A stretch of DNA of 64,000 bases. Source: UBA2387 sp019454665 (GTDB lineage: Bacteria; Armatimonadota; Fimbriimonadia; Fimbriimonadales; Fimbriimonadaceae). This document shows positions 8,710 to 16,139 of this stretch, piece after piece. Under the pieces are notes generated by a model. That model made no database searches. It saw nothing but the letters and a program-made list of their open reading frames with translations, and was not told where the DNA came from. Both the position numbers and the translations under genes were made by a program. How positions within the stretch are numbered: position 1 is the first letter of the stretch; each line of letters starts with the position of its first letter. The stretch lies in contig BTVX01000018.1 of assembly GCA_045862995.1 (NCBI GenBank), forward strand, positions 10,552 to 74,551, written 5' to 3'.

Positions 8710-9741
8710 CTATGACACATCCAGGCGGTGCTCCAGATGGGACTCCGGGCCCACCAGAATCGCCTCTTCCTTCGGCAAACGCTCCATCAGGCGCGAAACG
8801 CCTTCGAGCGGGCGGATGCGCCCGCGGATCACCAACTCGATCGCCTCGAACACGGGCATCTCCACGCCGTGCCTTCGGGCCAACACGCCGACGCACTCGC
8901 TGGTCGCCACGCCTTCGGCCACCTGCCCGACTTCGTCGAGTGCGTTGTGCAGCGACTGCCCTTGGCCCAACGCGTAGCCGACGCGGTAGTTGCGGCTGAG
9001 GCGGCTGTTGGCCGTCGCGAACAGGTCGCCCACGCCCGCGATGCCCATGAAGGTCTCCAGTTTTGCGCCCATCGCCAGACCGAGCTTGGTCATCTCGTAA
9101 AGGCCCCGCGCGAGCAAGGCACCCTTCGAGTTGTCGCCAAAACCCAGGCCATCCGAAACGCCCGCGGCGATGGCGAGCACGTTCTTGAGCGCACCGGCCA
9201 GCTCGACCCCGACCAGATCGCGCGAGACGTACACGCGGAACGTGGGTCCGGAGAACGCCGCGCGGACCCGATCGGCGACATCCAAGTCGGGCGACGCGGC
9301 AACGGCGGCGGTGGGAATGCCGCGTACGATTTCGACGGCCAGATTCGGCCCGCTGAGCGCGGCGACCCTTGCGCTTTTCGTCGTCGGGTGCGTGGCGAGC
9401 AACTCGTGCATGAGCAGGGCTTGCGTGGGATCAATGCCTTTGCTGGCCAGGGCGACGAGCGCGGCTTCGCCGCGAACATGGGGGAGCATCGCCCGAACGG
9501 CGCCGGCAGGCACGGCGACGACCCACAGTTCGGCCTGCTCGGGGACCTCGCTCAACGCGCAGTAGCGGACGTTTTGAGGAATGGCGAACCCCGGCAGATA
9601 CCGGACGTTCTCCCGCGAAGCCGCCATCGAACGCATCTCGTCTTCGTCTCGACCCACGAGCGCGACCTCGATGCCGTTGCGGGCAAGGAGAATGGCGAGC
9701 GCCGTGCCCCAACTGCCGGCGCCGAGGACGGTCGCGTTCAT
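8710..9741 (-). CDS. gpsA: Glycerol-3-phosphate dehydrogenase [NAD(P)+]
   Basis: Reduces dihydroxyacetone phosphate to sn-glycerol 3-phosphate, the backbone of phospholipids, in the cytosol. The 343-aa length is normal. The N-terminal Rossmann motif GAGSWGTALA occupies residues 7-16. The substrate region SGPNLAVEI is near 130, and the catalytic lysine lies in GALKNVLAIAAG (Lys186). The C-terminal helical domain includes GDLFATANSRLSRNYRVG. A -10-like TACAAT (9748-9753) sits 6 bases before the ATG with no Shine-Dalgarno, which suggests a leaderless message. The MFS gene lies 119 bases downstream on the same strand. Confidence 0.97.
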   Translation of the reverse strand: MNATVLGAGSWGTALAILLARNGIEVALVGRDEDEMRSMAASRENVRYLPGFAIPQNVRYCALSEVPEQAELWVVAVPAGAVRAMLPHVRGEAALVALASKGIDPTQALLMHELLATHPTTKSARVAALSGPNLAVEIVRGIPTAAVAASPDLDVADRVRAAFSGPTFRVYVSRDLVGVELAGALKNVLAIAAGVSDGLGFGDNSKGALLARGLYEMTKLGLAMGAKLETFMGIAGVGDLFATANSRLSRNYRVGYALGQGQSLHNALDEVGQVAEGVATSECVGVLARRHGVEMPVFEAIELVIRGRIRPLEGVSRLMERLPKEEAILVGPESHLEHRLDVS

Positions 9742-9747
9742 GAACGG

Positions 9748-9753
9748 ATTGTA
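9748..9753 (-). promoter_or_regulatory. gpsA -10 box close to the start codon
   Basis: TACAAT on the minus strand, 6 bases before ATG 9741. No clear -35 element is seen at 16-18 bases. Confidence 0.4.
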
Positions 9754-9758
9754 CTAGG

Positions 9759-11108
9759 CTAGGCTGTGGGCGAATCGCTCATCGGCTGCCTTGGTCGCTT
9801 GAACGACGCGGGGAACGAGACCTCGATGTCGTCGCCCTGGCCCATGTCGTCCAAGCCATTCGGGCCGAACGAGCGGAAGCGGAATCCTTCGCCCGCCGTC
9901 GCCTCGAACAGGCAGGGCATGCCCGTCCAAGGGTCGGTGGGCATCGTCGGTGGGCGAGTCTCGAACTTCGGTCGCGGTCCCATTTTGGCGACGATCTCCA
10001 GGATCGCGGGCATCATGGCCATGCGCGCTTGTTCGCGCCCCACCGATTGAACCCAGCCCGCCATGATGGGAGCGAAGAGTTCGACGCGCTTGCCGACCAA
10101 GCCTTCCTTCTTCGCCTGAGCCTGCAATTGCGTCTCCAAGTCGCGGATCGCATTGAATCGGGTGGGCAGGTCGTGCTTGGGGTCGGCGGCGACGTAGAAG
10201 TCCGTGTAGAAACGAAGCAGCCTCGCCCTCACGCCCTTGCGCAAGGCGTCCCGGTCCACCAGCCGGTAGGTGAAGTCGTCCAGCTTGGGCATGGGGGCTT
10301 CGCCCTCTTGCGGCTGGCCTTCCGAGGTGAAGTGCCGCATCAGTTGGGCGTCGCCGAAATCCACATCGAGCACCATGGCGACTTCGCCCGGCAGGCCCGC
10401 CCGCAAGTCGCACGGCGTCGCCTCGGTCAGGGCGACGAACTCGGGGTCACCCGCCCATTGCGGTTGGGCTTCGACCACTTCGAGGAGCGTGTGGTCGCCG
10501 ATGGCTCGGATCGCCACCGACACGAGCGTCGCGATGAGGATGGGTTCGTCGTCGGCATGCTCCGAAACGCGCCGAATGCCCGTCAGGGTGCGCAGGGTCG
10601 CGTCGCGCCGTCCAGCCTTGGCGTGCAATCGCGCCTCCGAGGCCATGACCTTGGCCAACTGCCTCATGTCGGCGTACTCGGGAAGCAGCGTGCTCACGTG
10701 GTTCGACCAGTCTCGGTCGAACACGCAGACCGGCTTGGACAAGGCGCGTTCGGCGATTTCGAGCGCGGGGCGGATGGTGGCGATGGCTTGAGAGGTCTCG
10801 GCGTCGCTGACGATGCGCGAGCCGACCCGACCGGTGGCCGCGATGACGTAGGCTTCGCGCTCGGCTTTGTCTGCGCTCCTGGCCCACGCCACGAAGGCGC
10901 GATAATCGGGTCCCGCGTTCCGATCAGGCGGAGCGGTGGGCAGAGCCTTCTTGAAATCGAGTTCGAGTCCCGACGCCTTCGCCGCTTCCATAGCGGCATC
11001 GTAATCGGCGGCGGCGTTCCAGGCGTGATGATTGACCCCCCGACGCACCCCGAATCCCACCAGCGCCAGCAGCGCCACAACGACCAAAACTCCCGCGAAC
11101 TTCCTCAT
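9759..11108 (-). CDS. Membrane-anchored protein of unknown function with GspG-like C-terminal motif
   Basis: Not recognised as a named family. The likely start is ATG 11108 (or 11120). The frame upstream reads through a repeat copy and is not coding. The 449-aa product opens with one membrane anchor (RKFAGVLVVVALLALVGFGV). The rest is a mostly helical periplasmic domain rich in Ala, Arg and Asp. The C-terminus ends in FRFRSFGPNGLDDMGQGDDI, the type of motif found at the end of GspG-like pseudopilins and planctomycete pilin-like proteins, where it forms a calcium loop. This may therefore be an envelope protein using the same fold, but there is no prepilin leader. It lies 17 bases from gpsA, transcribed toward it. 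Confidence 0.72.
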   Translation of the reverse strand: MRKFAGVLVVVALLALVGFGVRRGVNHHAWNAAADYDAAMEAAKASGLELDFKKALPTAPPDRNAGPDYRAFVAWARSADKAEREAYVIAATGRVGSRIVSDAETSQAIATIRPALEIAERALSKPVCVFDRDWSNHVSTLLPEYADMRQLAKVMASEARLHAKAGRRDATLRTLTGIRRVSEHADDEPILIATLVSVAIRAIGDHTLLEVVEAQPQWAGDPEFVALTEATPCDLRAGLPGEVAMVLDVDFGDAQLMRHFTSEGQPQEGEAPMPKLDDFTYRLVDRDALRKGVRARLLRFYTDFYVAADPKHDLPTRFNAIRDLETQLQAQAKKEGLVGKRVELFAPIMAGWVQSVGREQARMAMMPAILEIVAKMGPRPKFETRPPTMPTDPWTGMPCLFEATAGEGFRFRSFGPNGLDDMGQGDDIEVSFPASFKRPRQPMSDSPTA

Positions 11109-11142
11109 GGCACTTACCATTCTAGCGCAGGGCCGAACAATG

Positions 11143-11298
11143 TGGGTGCCACGGTCTGTGCGGGTCTTGACCTTACGAAAGCCCATCACCTCCCGTCCCG
11201 CCAGACCGAGATCCGATCGCCGAAACCCACACCGCCTGCCGGGCAGAGACACCTCAACCATCCCAAGACAACCATGCCCGGTCGGGCCGTAGCACCCC
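11143..11298. repeat. Solitary diverged copy of the AB double-hairpin repeat
   Basis: Degenerate full unit: GGTGCCACGGTCTGTGCGGG at the left end and CCGTAGCACCCC at the right, with internal CCCGCCAGACCG and CCTGCCGGGCA. The usual spacer-like CGTTGCGAAGGTCGAC follows. It lies in the divergent region between the 9759-11108 gene and argB, so it may affect either promoter. Confidence 0.85.
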
Positions 11299-11350
11299 GT
11301 TGCGAAGGTCGACTCGACTCTCCACATGCTTCCCTCCGCTCCCGATCAGG

Positions 11351-11356
11351 TAGAAA
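11351..11356 (+). promoter_or_regulatory. argB -10 box near the start codon
   Basis: TAGAAA lies 6 bases before the GTG at 11363, with no Shine-Dalgarno. This spacing supports GTG 11363 as a leaderless start over ATG 11369. Confidence 0.3.
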
Positions 11357-11362
11357 CGGACC

Positions 11363-12217
11363 GTGCCGATGCCCGACGCCCAGTTTCAGGGCGAAATCCT
11401 CAACCAGGCCCTGCCCTACATCCAAAAGTTCCAAGGCGCCACGTTCGTCATCAAGTACGGCGGCAGCGCCTTGCGCGACCCGCGCCACCTGCGCACGCTC
11501 ACGCGCAACGTGCTGATGCTCCAACTCGTCGGCATCAAGCCCATCCTCGTGCACGGAGGCGGGCCGGAGATCGACAAGTGGCTCCAGAAACTGGGCATCT
11601 CCAAGCAGACCGTGGGCGGGCTGCGCGTCACCGACGACGCCACGATGGAGGTCGTCGAGATGGCCCTTGGACGGGCGAACAAGTCGCTCGTCAGCGAAAT
11701 CCAGCAGGCCGGCGGACAAGCCGTGGGCGTGAGCGGACGCGATGGCAACCTGCTCGTCGCCGAGCCCGTTTCGGAGGAACTCGGGCGCGTCGGCTCGGTG
11801 GTGCAGGTCAACCCCGGCATCTTGGGCACGCTCCTCGACGGCGGGTTCGTGCCCGTCGTCTGCTCGGTGGGCACCGACGCCGAGGGCAACGCGATGAACG
11901 TGAACGCCGACGCCGCCGCGTCCGCCATCGCGGGGGCGCTCCATGCCACCAAGCTCGTGCTGATGCTCGACACCGACGGCGTGCTGAGCGACCGCAACGA
12001 TCCCTCCTCGCTCATCACGCGGCTCTCGGCGGCGCAAGCCCGTCAGCTCATCGCGAACGGCAAGGCGAGCGACGGCATGATCCCCAAACTCGAGGCCGCT
12101 CTTGAAGCTCTGGACGACGGCGTGGGCGGCGTGCACCTGCTCAACGGCAAGACGGCCAACGCGTTGCTCATCGAAGTCTTCACCGATGCGGGCATTGGCA
12201 CGATGATGACCCGCTAG
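11363..12217 (+). CDS. argB: Acetylglutamate kinase
   Basis: Phosphorylates N-acetyl-L-glutamate with ATP, the second step of arginine synthesis. The 284-aa product belongs to the amino-acid kinase fold. The ATP lysine motif VIKYGGSAL is at residues 29-37. The substrate loop ILVHGGGPEI is followed by GLRVTDDATM. NVNADAAAS near 175 and LMLDTDGVL near 200 complete the active site, and the last third carries KASDGMIPKLEAALEAL. The start is GTG 11363 or ATG 11369. No other arg genes are nearby. The creatininase-family gene starts 8 bases after the stop. Confidence 0.96.
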   Translation: MPMPDAQFQGEILNQALPYIQKFQGATFVIKYGGSALRDPRHLRTLTRNVLMLQLVGIKPILVHGGGPEIDKWLQKLGISKQTVGGLRVTDDATMEVVEMALGRANKSLVSEIQQAGGQAVGVSGRDGNLLVAEPVSEELGRVGSVVQVNPGILGTLLDGGFVPVVCSVGTDAEGNAMNVNADAAASAIAGALHATKLVLMLDTDGVLSDRNDPSSLITRLSAAQARQLIANGKASDGMIPKLEAALEALDDGVGGVHLLNGKTANALLIEVFTDAGIGTMMTR

Positions 12218-12220
12218 AAT
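12215..12220 (+). promoter_or_regulatory. -10-like box overlapping the argB stop codon
   Basis: TAGAAT contains the argB TAG stop and ends 5 bases before the next ATG. It may give the creatininase-family gene its own leaderless start in addition to read-through from argB. Confidence 0.3.
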
Positions 12221-12225
12221 GAGCC

Positions 12226-12981
12226 ATGCACCTGCGCGACCTCGCTTGGCCCGACGTGCGCGACCTCTCTCGCGACATGGTCGTCCTCATCCCGACCGGC
12301 TCGCTTGAGCAGCACGGGCCCCACCTGCCCCTGTTCACCGATTCCATCCTCGCCACCGCGGTGGCCGAGGCCGTCGAGGCGCGGCTCCCCGAGGAAGTCC
12401 TGCTCACGCCGACGCTTTGGCTGGGCGCGTCCACGCACCACCTGGCGTTTCCCGGCACGCTGTCCAACTCGTTCGAGGCCTACATGGGCGCGGTTGACGC
12501 CGTGATCGAGTCGCTGATCCCGCACGGCTTCCACCGGTTCTACGTGCTGAACGGGCACGGTGGGAACACGGACGCCAATTCGATGGTGTTGCGCAACCTC
12601 AAGGCCAAGTACCCCGAACTCACGCTGGGGCACTCGGGCTACTTCGCGTTCGTGCCGCCGGAGGCGTATGCCGTGCTGGAAGGGCCGATCAAGGGCATCC
12701 GCCATGCGTGCGAAGCCGAGGCCAGCATGATCCTGCACCTGCGCCCCGAACTCGTTCGGACGGACCGTCTGCGCGACGACGGCATGGAACCCGACCCGCC
12801 CATTCGGGGTCTGGTGCTGCACTTCGACGAGGAAACCGAGGAGGGGTCGTACGGCTACGCGACGCTTGCCACGGCAGCCAAGGGCAAGGTCCTGTTCGAA
12901 GCGGCGGTCGAAGGCGTGACGCGTGAACTGGCGGCGCTGGCCGAGGGCTTCATCCTCCGCTCGCTTCCCGAGCGTAGCTGA
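12226..12981 (+). CDS. Creatininase-family metal-dependent amidohydrolase
   Basis: Creatininase/mycofactocin-MftE-type hydrolase of 251 aa, expected to bind two divalent metals. The metal-site residues are visible: Glu28 and His30 in GSLEQHGPHLP, Asp39 in LFTDS, His111 in NGHGGNTD and Glu163 in HACEAEAS. Substrates in this family vary (creatinine, formamidopyrimidine-type amides, peptides) and cannot be assigned here. The last codons (LPERS, stop) are encoded by the first bases of a 44-bp direct repeat. The 3' end overlaps the opposite-strand gene at 12950-14083 by 32 bases, so the tail may have been changed by the insertion described in the findings. Confidence 0.88.
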   Translation: MHLRDLAWPDVRDLSRDMVVLIPTGSLEQHGPHLPLFTDSILATAVAEAVEARLPEEVLLTPTLWLGASTHHLAFPGTLSNSFEAYMGAVDAVIESLIPHGFHRFYVLNGHGGNTDANSMVLRNLKAKYPELTLGHSGYFAFVPPEAYAVLEGPIKGIRHACEAEASMILHLRPELVRTDRLRDDGMEPDPPIRGLVLHFDEETEEGSYGYATLATAAKGKVLFEAAVEGVTRELAALAEGFILRSLPERS

Positions 12982-14083
12982 GGCGGAGGTCGGGGCCGAG
13001 GCGTCTCGAACCGCTCCCGTTCAAGCTCTTCATTCTCCTAACTGGTCGGTAGGTGTCAATCCGCATACGCTCGGGGATCGCCGATCTCGCCATGGTTGAA
13101 ATGTCTTCGACTATGTTGGCAACCGCAACGTTGCCATCCTTCTGAACCACTGTCCCAAACACGGTCCGATCCCCTCCAACCTTGGCGGCGACTTCGGAGT
13201 CAACAACGGGAATGATTAGGATGTCCCCCACGTGCAAGAGCCCTAGTTCACCCACAATAACCACGGACCGACGATCTGCGGCCATACTCTCGACAGACAT
13301 AGTCGGCTCGGTCGCTGGAACCTGATCACCCCGCACGGCTTTCATGGCCGAAGCCAATTGATCTGCAAGGTTTACGGCGACGCCATCAAGGACACCCGTC
13401 GTGAGCCTTAGCTCACCAGACAACTTCCGCTTGGATTGCTCAAACTTATGGTCAACGGCTCGCCTTGGAAATGTGAATATCCAGATGGTCACATACTCGG
13501 TGTGCGAGAGTTCCAGGTTCCGAGCTCGATAGATCTCTGATTTTCCCTCGCCGTGGATCGTGGGCACCGATTGGACGCTGACCCCGCGCATCGCATCAAA
13601 CACATTAACGCGCATCTGGACACTGACCGTCTCTGTGATCTTGCGGGACTCAGCGAGCAAGTCTCTTGCCATCTCAAGGGGCAGGTTCTTCAGGATGCCC
13701 GACACGGAACTACCCACATACTCGTCTTCGACGTTGCGTTCCACGACAAAGGTCAGCTTCACACGATGGGTTGGCCGAACGAATCTTCCCCGCTCTCCAC
13801 CCGGGAGCTTCTCATAGTAACCAGAGGTGTCACGATCGTCAACACCATACCGATCACCACCACGATCACGTGACACAAACACGAGATCCTTCTGGATTCC
13901 AGCGTTCTCCAATGCGGACATGAAGAGATTCTCCAGTTCGCGCTTTTGGACACTGATCCGTCCGCCCAGGGATGTTTCAACGCTCACTTCCAAGACCGGC
14001 GGATCAGCCTTGCGAGCACTAGACGACTGAGGAACGGGAATGACCCCGAAAGACAGCAAACTGAGAAACGCCACGACACCCAT
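12950..14083 (-). CDS. Atypical secreted protein of unknown function inside a 44-bp direct-repeat insertion
   Basis: Not recognised. The 377-aa product has a signal peptide (MGVVAFLSLLSFGVIPVPQSSSA). ATG 14083 has a good ribosome site (GAGGTGA). The body contains alternating beta-strand-like segments, an Arg/Asp-rich stretch around 75-105, and a C-terminal barrel-like region near 290-345 (VVIVGELGLLHVGDILIIPV). The general look resembles CsgG/FlgT-like secreted lipoprotein relatives, but that is only an impression. Base and codon use is visibly more AT-rich than the neighbours. The last residues RRLGPDLRLSYARE are encoded by the 44-bp repeat and are identical to the end of RibD next door, so the native C-terminus is uncertain. 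Confidence 0.72.
   Translation of the reverse strand: MGVVAFLSLLSFGVIPVPQSSSARKADPPVLEVSVETSLGGRISVQKRELENLFMSALENAGIQKDLVFVSRDRGGDRYGVDDRDTSGYYEKLPGGERGRFVRPTHRVKLTFVVERNVEDEYVGSSVSGILKNLPLEMARDLLAESRKITETVSVQMRVNVFDAMRGVSVQSVPTIHGEGKSEIYRARNLELSHTEYVTIWIFTFPRRAVDHKFEQSKRKLSGELRLTTGVLDGVAVNLADQLASAMKAVRGDQVPATEPTMSVESMAADRRSVVIVGELGLLHVGDILIIPVVDSEVAAKVGGDRTVFGTVVQKDGNVAVANIVEDISTMARSAIPERMRIDTYRPVRRMKSLNGSGSRRLGPDLRLSYAREASGG
12965..13008. repeat. 44-bp perfect direct repeat, left copy
   Basis: Starts TTCCCGAGCGTAGCTGAGG and ends GAGGCGTCTCG. It is identical base for base to 14153-14196. It overlaps the 3' end of the creatininase gene and encodes the RRLGPDLRLSYARE tail of the atypical gene on the minus strand. 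Confidence 0.95.
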
Positions 14084-14090
14084 TGAATCA

Positions 14091-14110
14091 CCTCAATTGA
14101 GGTTACTATA
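14091..14110 (-). promoter_or_regulatory. Putative -10 box and palindrome ahead of the atypical gene
   Basis: Minus-strand TATAGT (14105-14110) is followed by the 12-base perfect palindrome CCTCAATTGAGG (14091-14102), which overlaps the ribosome site. No strong -35 is seen. The palindrome could be an operator. Confidence 0.3.
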
Positions 14111-14143
14111 GAGCACGATCACCGCAAACCTGGGTCCTTTGCC

Positions 14144-15196
14144 TCAGTCCCTTTCCCGAGCGTAGCTGAGGCGGAGGTCGGGGCCGAGGCGTCTCGCCCG
14201 CAGGAGCGCGAAGCGTGGGCAGCCCGCCAAATCCGCTGCCTGCAATCCCTCCAACCAAGCCGGGCCGGCGCCGAGCGCCACGTTCCCCACAAACAGCTCC
14301 AGCCTGTCGGCGAGCCGGAGGAAGGCGGCGTGCGTCTGCCCGCCCCCTTCGACCAGCAGCCCCGTCACGCCTCGTGCGAACAGCGCGTCCAGCACCGCAA
14401 GGGGATCGAACCGCCCCTCGGGGGCATCCAATTCCACATCGCCTTCCCGCTCCGCCCGGCCAGTGGCGACGAAGCGCAGCGTGGGCAAGCCGTCGCCGAA
14501 CAGCCGATGGGTCGCGGCCAGCCGCGCCGAGGGGTCCAAGACGACACGCAACGGCTGGTTGACCACCTGGCTCCTCGGGCCAAGGCGGACGGTCAACAGG
14601 GGGTCGTCGAGTTCCACCGTGCGCCGGCCGACCAGCACCGCTCCCATGTCGGCGCGCAGCCGGTGTCCCTCGCGCCGGGCCGCCGGCCCCGTGATCCACC
14701 GGCTCTCGCCCGATGGCAACGCAATGCGCCCATCCAGGCTGCACGCCGCCTTCAGGCACACGAAGGGCAGCCAGCGGCGCATCGCGGTCAGCCACGCGGA
14801 GTTCACCCGCTCCGCGCCCTCGGCACCCAACCCGAATTCGACCTCGACGCCCGCGTCGCGCAGCGCCTCCAGCCCGCCCGCAGCCTTGGGGTTGGGGTCG
14901 CGCACGGCGGCCGCCACGCGGCGCACGCCTGCGGCGATCAGCGCTTGCGAGCACGGGGGCGTTCGTCCGGTGTGATTGCAGGGCTCCAGCGTGACCAGCG
15001 CCGTCGCGCCCTTGGCCCGCTCTCCGGCCATTCGCAGGGCCATCGCTTCGGCATGAGGGCCGCCCGCGTAGGCGTGCCATCCTTCGCCGACCACCTCGCC
15101 ATTTCTCAAGAGCACGCAACCGACGCGCGGATTGGGCGCGGGGTACCCCTTGGAGGCCAGGGCGATCGCCCGCGCCATCGCCTCGGCTTCGGTCAC
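14144..15196 (-). CDS. ribD: Bifunctional riboflavin biosynthesis deaminase/reductase RibD
   Basis: Catalyses deamination of the GTP-derived pyrimidine and the following ribosyl reduction in riboflavin synthesis. The 350-aa product has an N-terminal CMP/dCMP-deaminase-like zinc domain with His48 and Glu50 (PHAEA), Cys73 (EPCNHTGRTPPC) and Cys82. The C-terminal reductase domain (about 150-340) carries RPFVCLKAA-like and ITGPAARREGHRLRA motifs and VLVGRRTVELDDP. The start is GTG 15196, overlapping the TGA of the upstream 102-aa gene (GTGA), so it is translationally coupled. The last residues are encoded in the right copy of the 44-bp repeat. Other rib genes are not in the window. Confidence 0.95.
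   Translation of the reverse strand: MTEAEAMARAIALASKGYPAPNPRVGCVLLRNGEVVGEGWHAYAGGPHAEAMALRMAGERAKGATALVTLEPCNHTGRTPPCSQALIAAGVRRVAAAVRDPNPKAAGGLEALRDAGVEVEFGLGAEGAERVNSAWLTAMRRWLPFVCLKAACSLDGRIALPSGESRWITGPAARREGHRLRADMGAVLVGRRTVELDDPLLTVRLGPRSQVVNQPLRVVLDPSARLAATHRLFGDGLPTLRFVATGRAEREGDVELDAPEGRFDPLAVLDALFARGVTGLLVEGGGQTHAAFLRLADRLELFVGNVALGAGPAWLEGLQAADLAGCPRFALLRARRLGPDLRLSYARERD
14153..14196. repeat. 44-bp perfect direct repeat, right copy
   Basis: Identical to 12965-13008. It lies inside the 3' end of ribD. The 1144 bases between the copies carry a single gene of different composition. Confidence 0.95.
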
Positions 15197-15501
15197 TGAT
15201 CACCCTTCTTCTGGTGGTCTTCCCGCAGGCCTTCGATCAACGCGTCCAGATTCGCCCGCGACCGCTCGCGGAACTCCAGCCGCGTTTCGCGAACGACAAG
15301 CAACCCGCCCGCCGCAGCGGCCCCGAAGAGCACGATCATGGCCCCGAAGTAGCCCACCACCCATACGCCGTAGGCCTCGCGATCGCGTTGGGGGGCATCG
15401 CGCGCGGGCTTCGCGGCGAACACCCAGGGCCAAGCGGCCAACGCGCCGATCGCCAGCACCAGGAGCAACGTGGTCGCGACCTTCAGCCGGCGCAGACGCA
15501 T
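15193..15501 (-). CDS. Small two-helix membrane protein, unknown
   Basis: 102-aa protein with two membrane segments (about residues 8-29, TTLLLVLAIGALAAWPWVF, and 48-69, VVGYFGAMIVLFGAAAAGGLL). A charged helical tail (about 70-102, RETRLEFRERSRANLDALIE) is probably cytoplasmic. No family is recognised. The start overlaps the end of rpe by 19 bases and its TGA overlaps the GTG of ribD, so it is a real member of the coupled operon. Confidence 0.7.
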   Translation of the reverse strand: MRLRRLKVATTLLLVLAIGALAAWPWVFAAKPARDAPQRDREAYGVWVVGYFGAMIVLFGAAAAGGLLVVRETRLEFRERSRANLDALIEGLREDHQKKGDQ

Positions 15502-16139
15502 GCCCGTCTCAGGTCCTCCAAGCCATCGGTCAGGGTCGGCTTGGTCAGCAGGTAGCTGCCTGCGACGAACACGTTTGCGCCCGCTTGCAGCGCCAAGGGC
15601 AGCGTGGTCGGGTCAATGCCGCCATCCACCTGAATCTCGAGATCGGGGGCCAGCGAGCGCAGGCGGCGCACCTTCTCCAGCGTGGCCTCGATGAACTTCT
15701 GACCACCCCAGCCGGGATTCACGGTCATGACGAGCACCAGATTCACCACATCGAGCAGAGGCTCGACCGCCTCGACGGGCGTGCCAGGGTTGATGGCAAC
15801 GCCCGCCATCACGCCTTTGTCGCGGAGCGATTGCGCCAGCCGGTGGGCGTGCGACGTGGCTTCGGCTTGAAACGTGATGCGCTCGCAACCCGCAGCCACG
15901 AACGCATCGAACTGGTGGTCGGGCGCCTCGGTCATCAGGTGGGCCTCGAACCGGGCCTCGGGGGCGCGACGCTTGAGGTCCCGCGCCATCTGTGCGCCGA
16001 ACGTGATCGGCGGCACGAAGACCCCGTCCATGACGTCGAGGTGGATCCAATCCGCGCCGGCGCTCGCCAGTTCGCGCACACCGTCGCCCAGTTGGCCAAA
16101 GTCCATGCTTAGGATGGAGGGCGCGAGCTCGATCTTCAC
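15483..16139 (-). CDS. rpe: Ribulose-phosphate 3-epimerase
   Basis: Interconverts ribulose 5-phosphate and xylulose 5-phosphate in the pentose phosphate pathway, supplying precursors for aromatic and riboflavin synthesis encoded around it. The 218-aa TIM barrel shows the family pattern: LAPSILSMDFGQL at the start, WIHLDVMDGVFVPPITFG with metal-ligand Asp residues, FEAHLM, the NPGWGGQKFI loop near 140, and the phosphate-binding IQVDGGID near 170. The start is GTG 16139, overlapping the stop of the PASTA pseudokinase. Confidence 0.96.
   Translation of the reverse strand: MKIELAPSILSMDFGQLGDGVRELASAGADWIHLDVMDGVFVPPITFGAQMARDLKRRAPEARFEAHLMTEAPDHQFDAFVAAGCERITFQAEATSHAHRLAQSLRDKGVMAGVAINPGTPVEAVEPLLDVVNLVLVMTVNPGWGGQKFIEATLEKVRRLRSLAPDLEIQVDGGIDPTTLPLALQAGANVFVAGSYLLTKPTLTDGLEDLRRACVCAG

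Noticed and set aside
13009..14152. Insertion sequence or transposon
   Set aside because: The insert has no transposase or integrase and no terminal inverted repeats. Only the 44-bp direct repeats support mobility.
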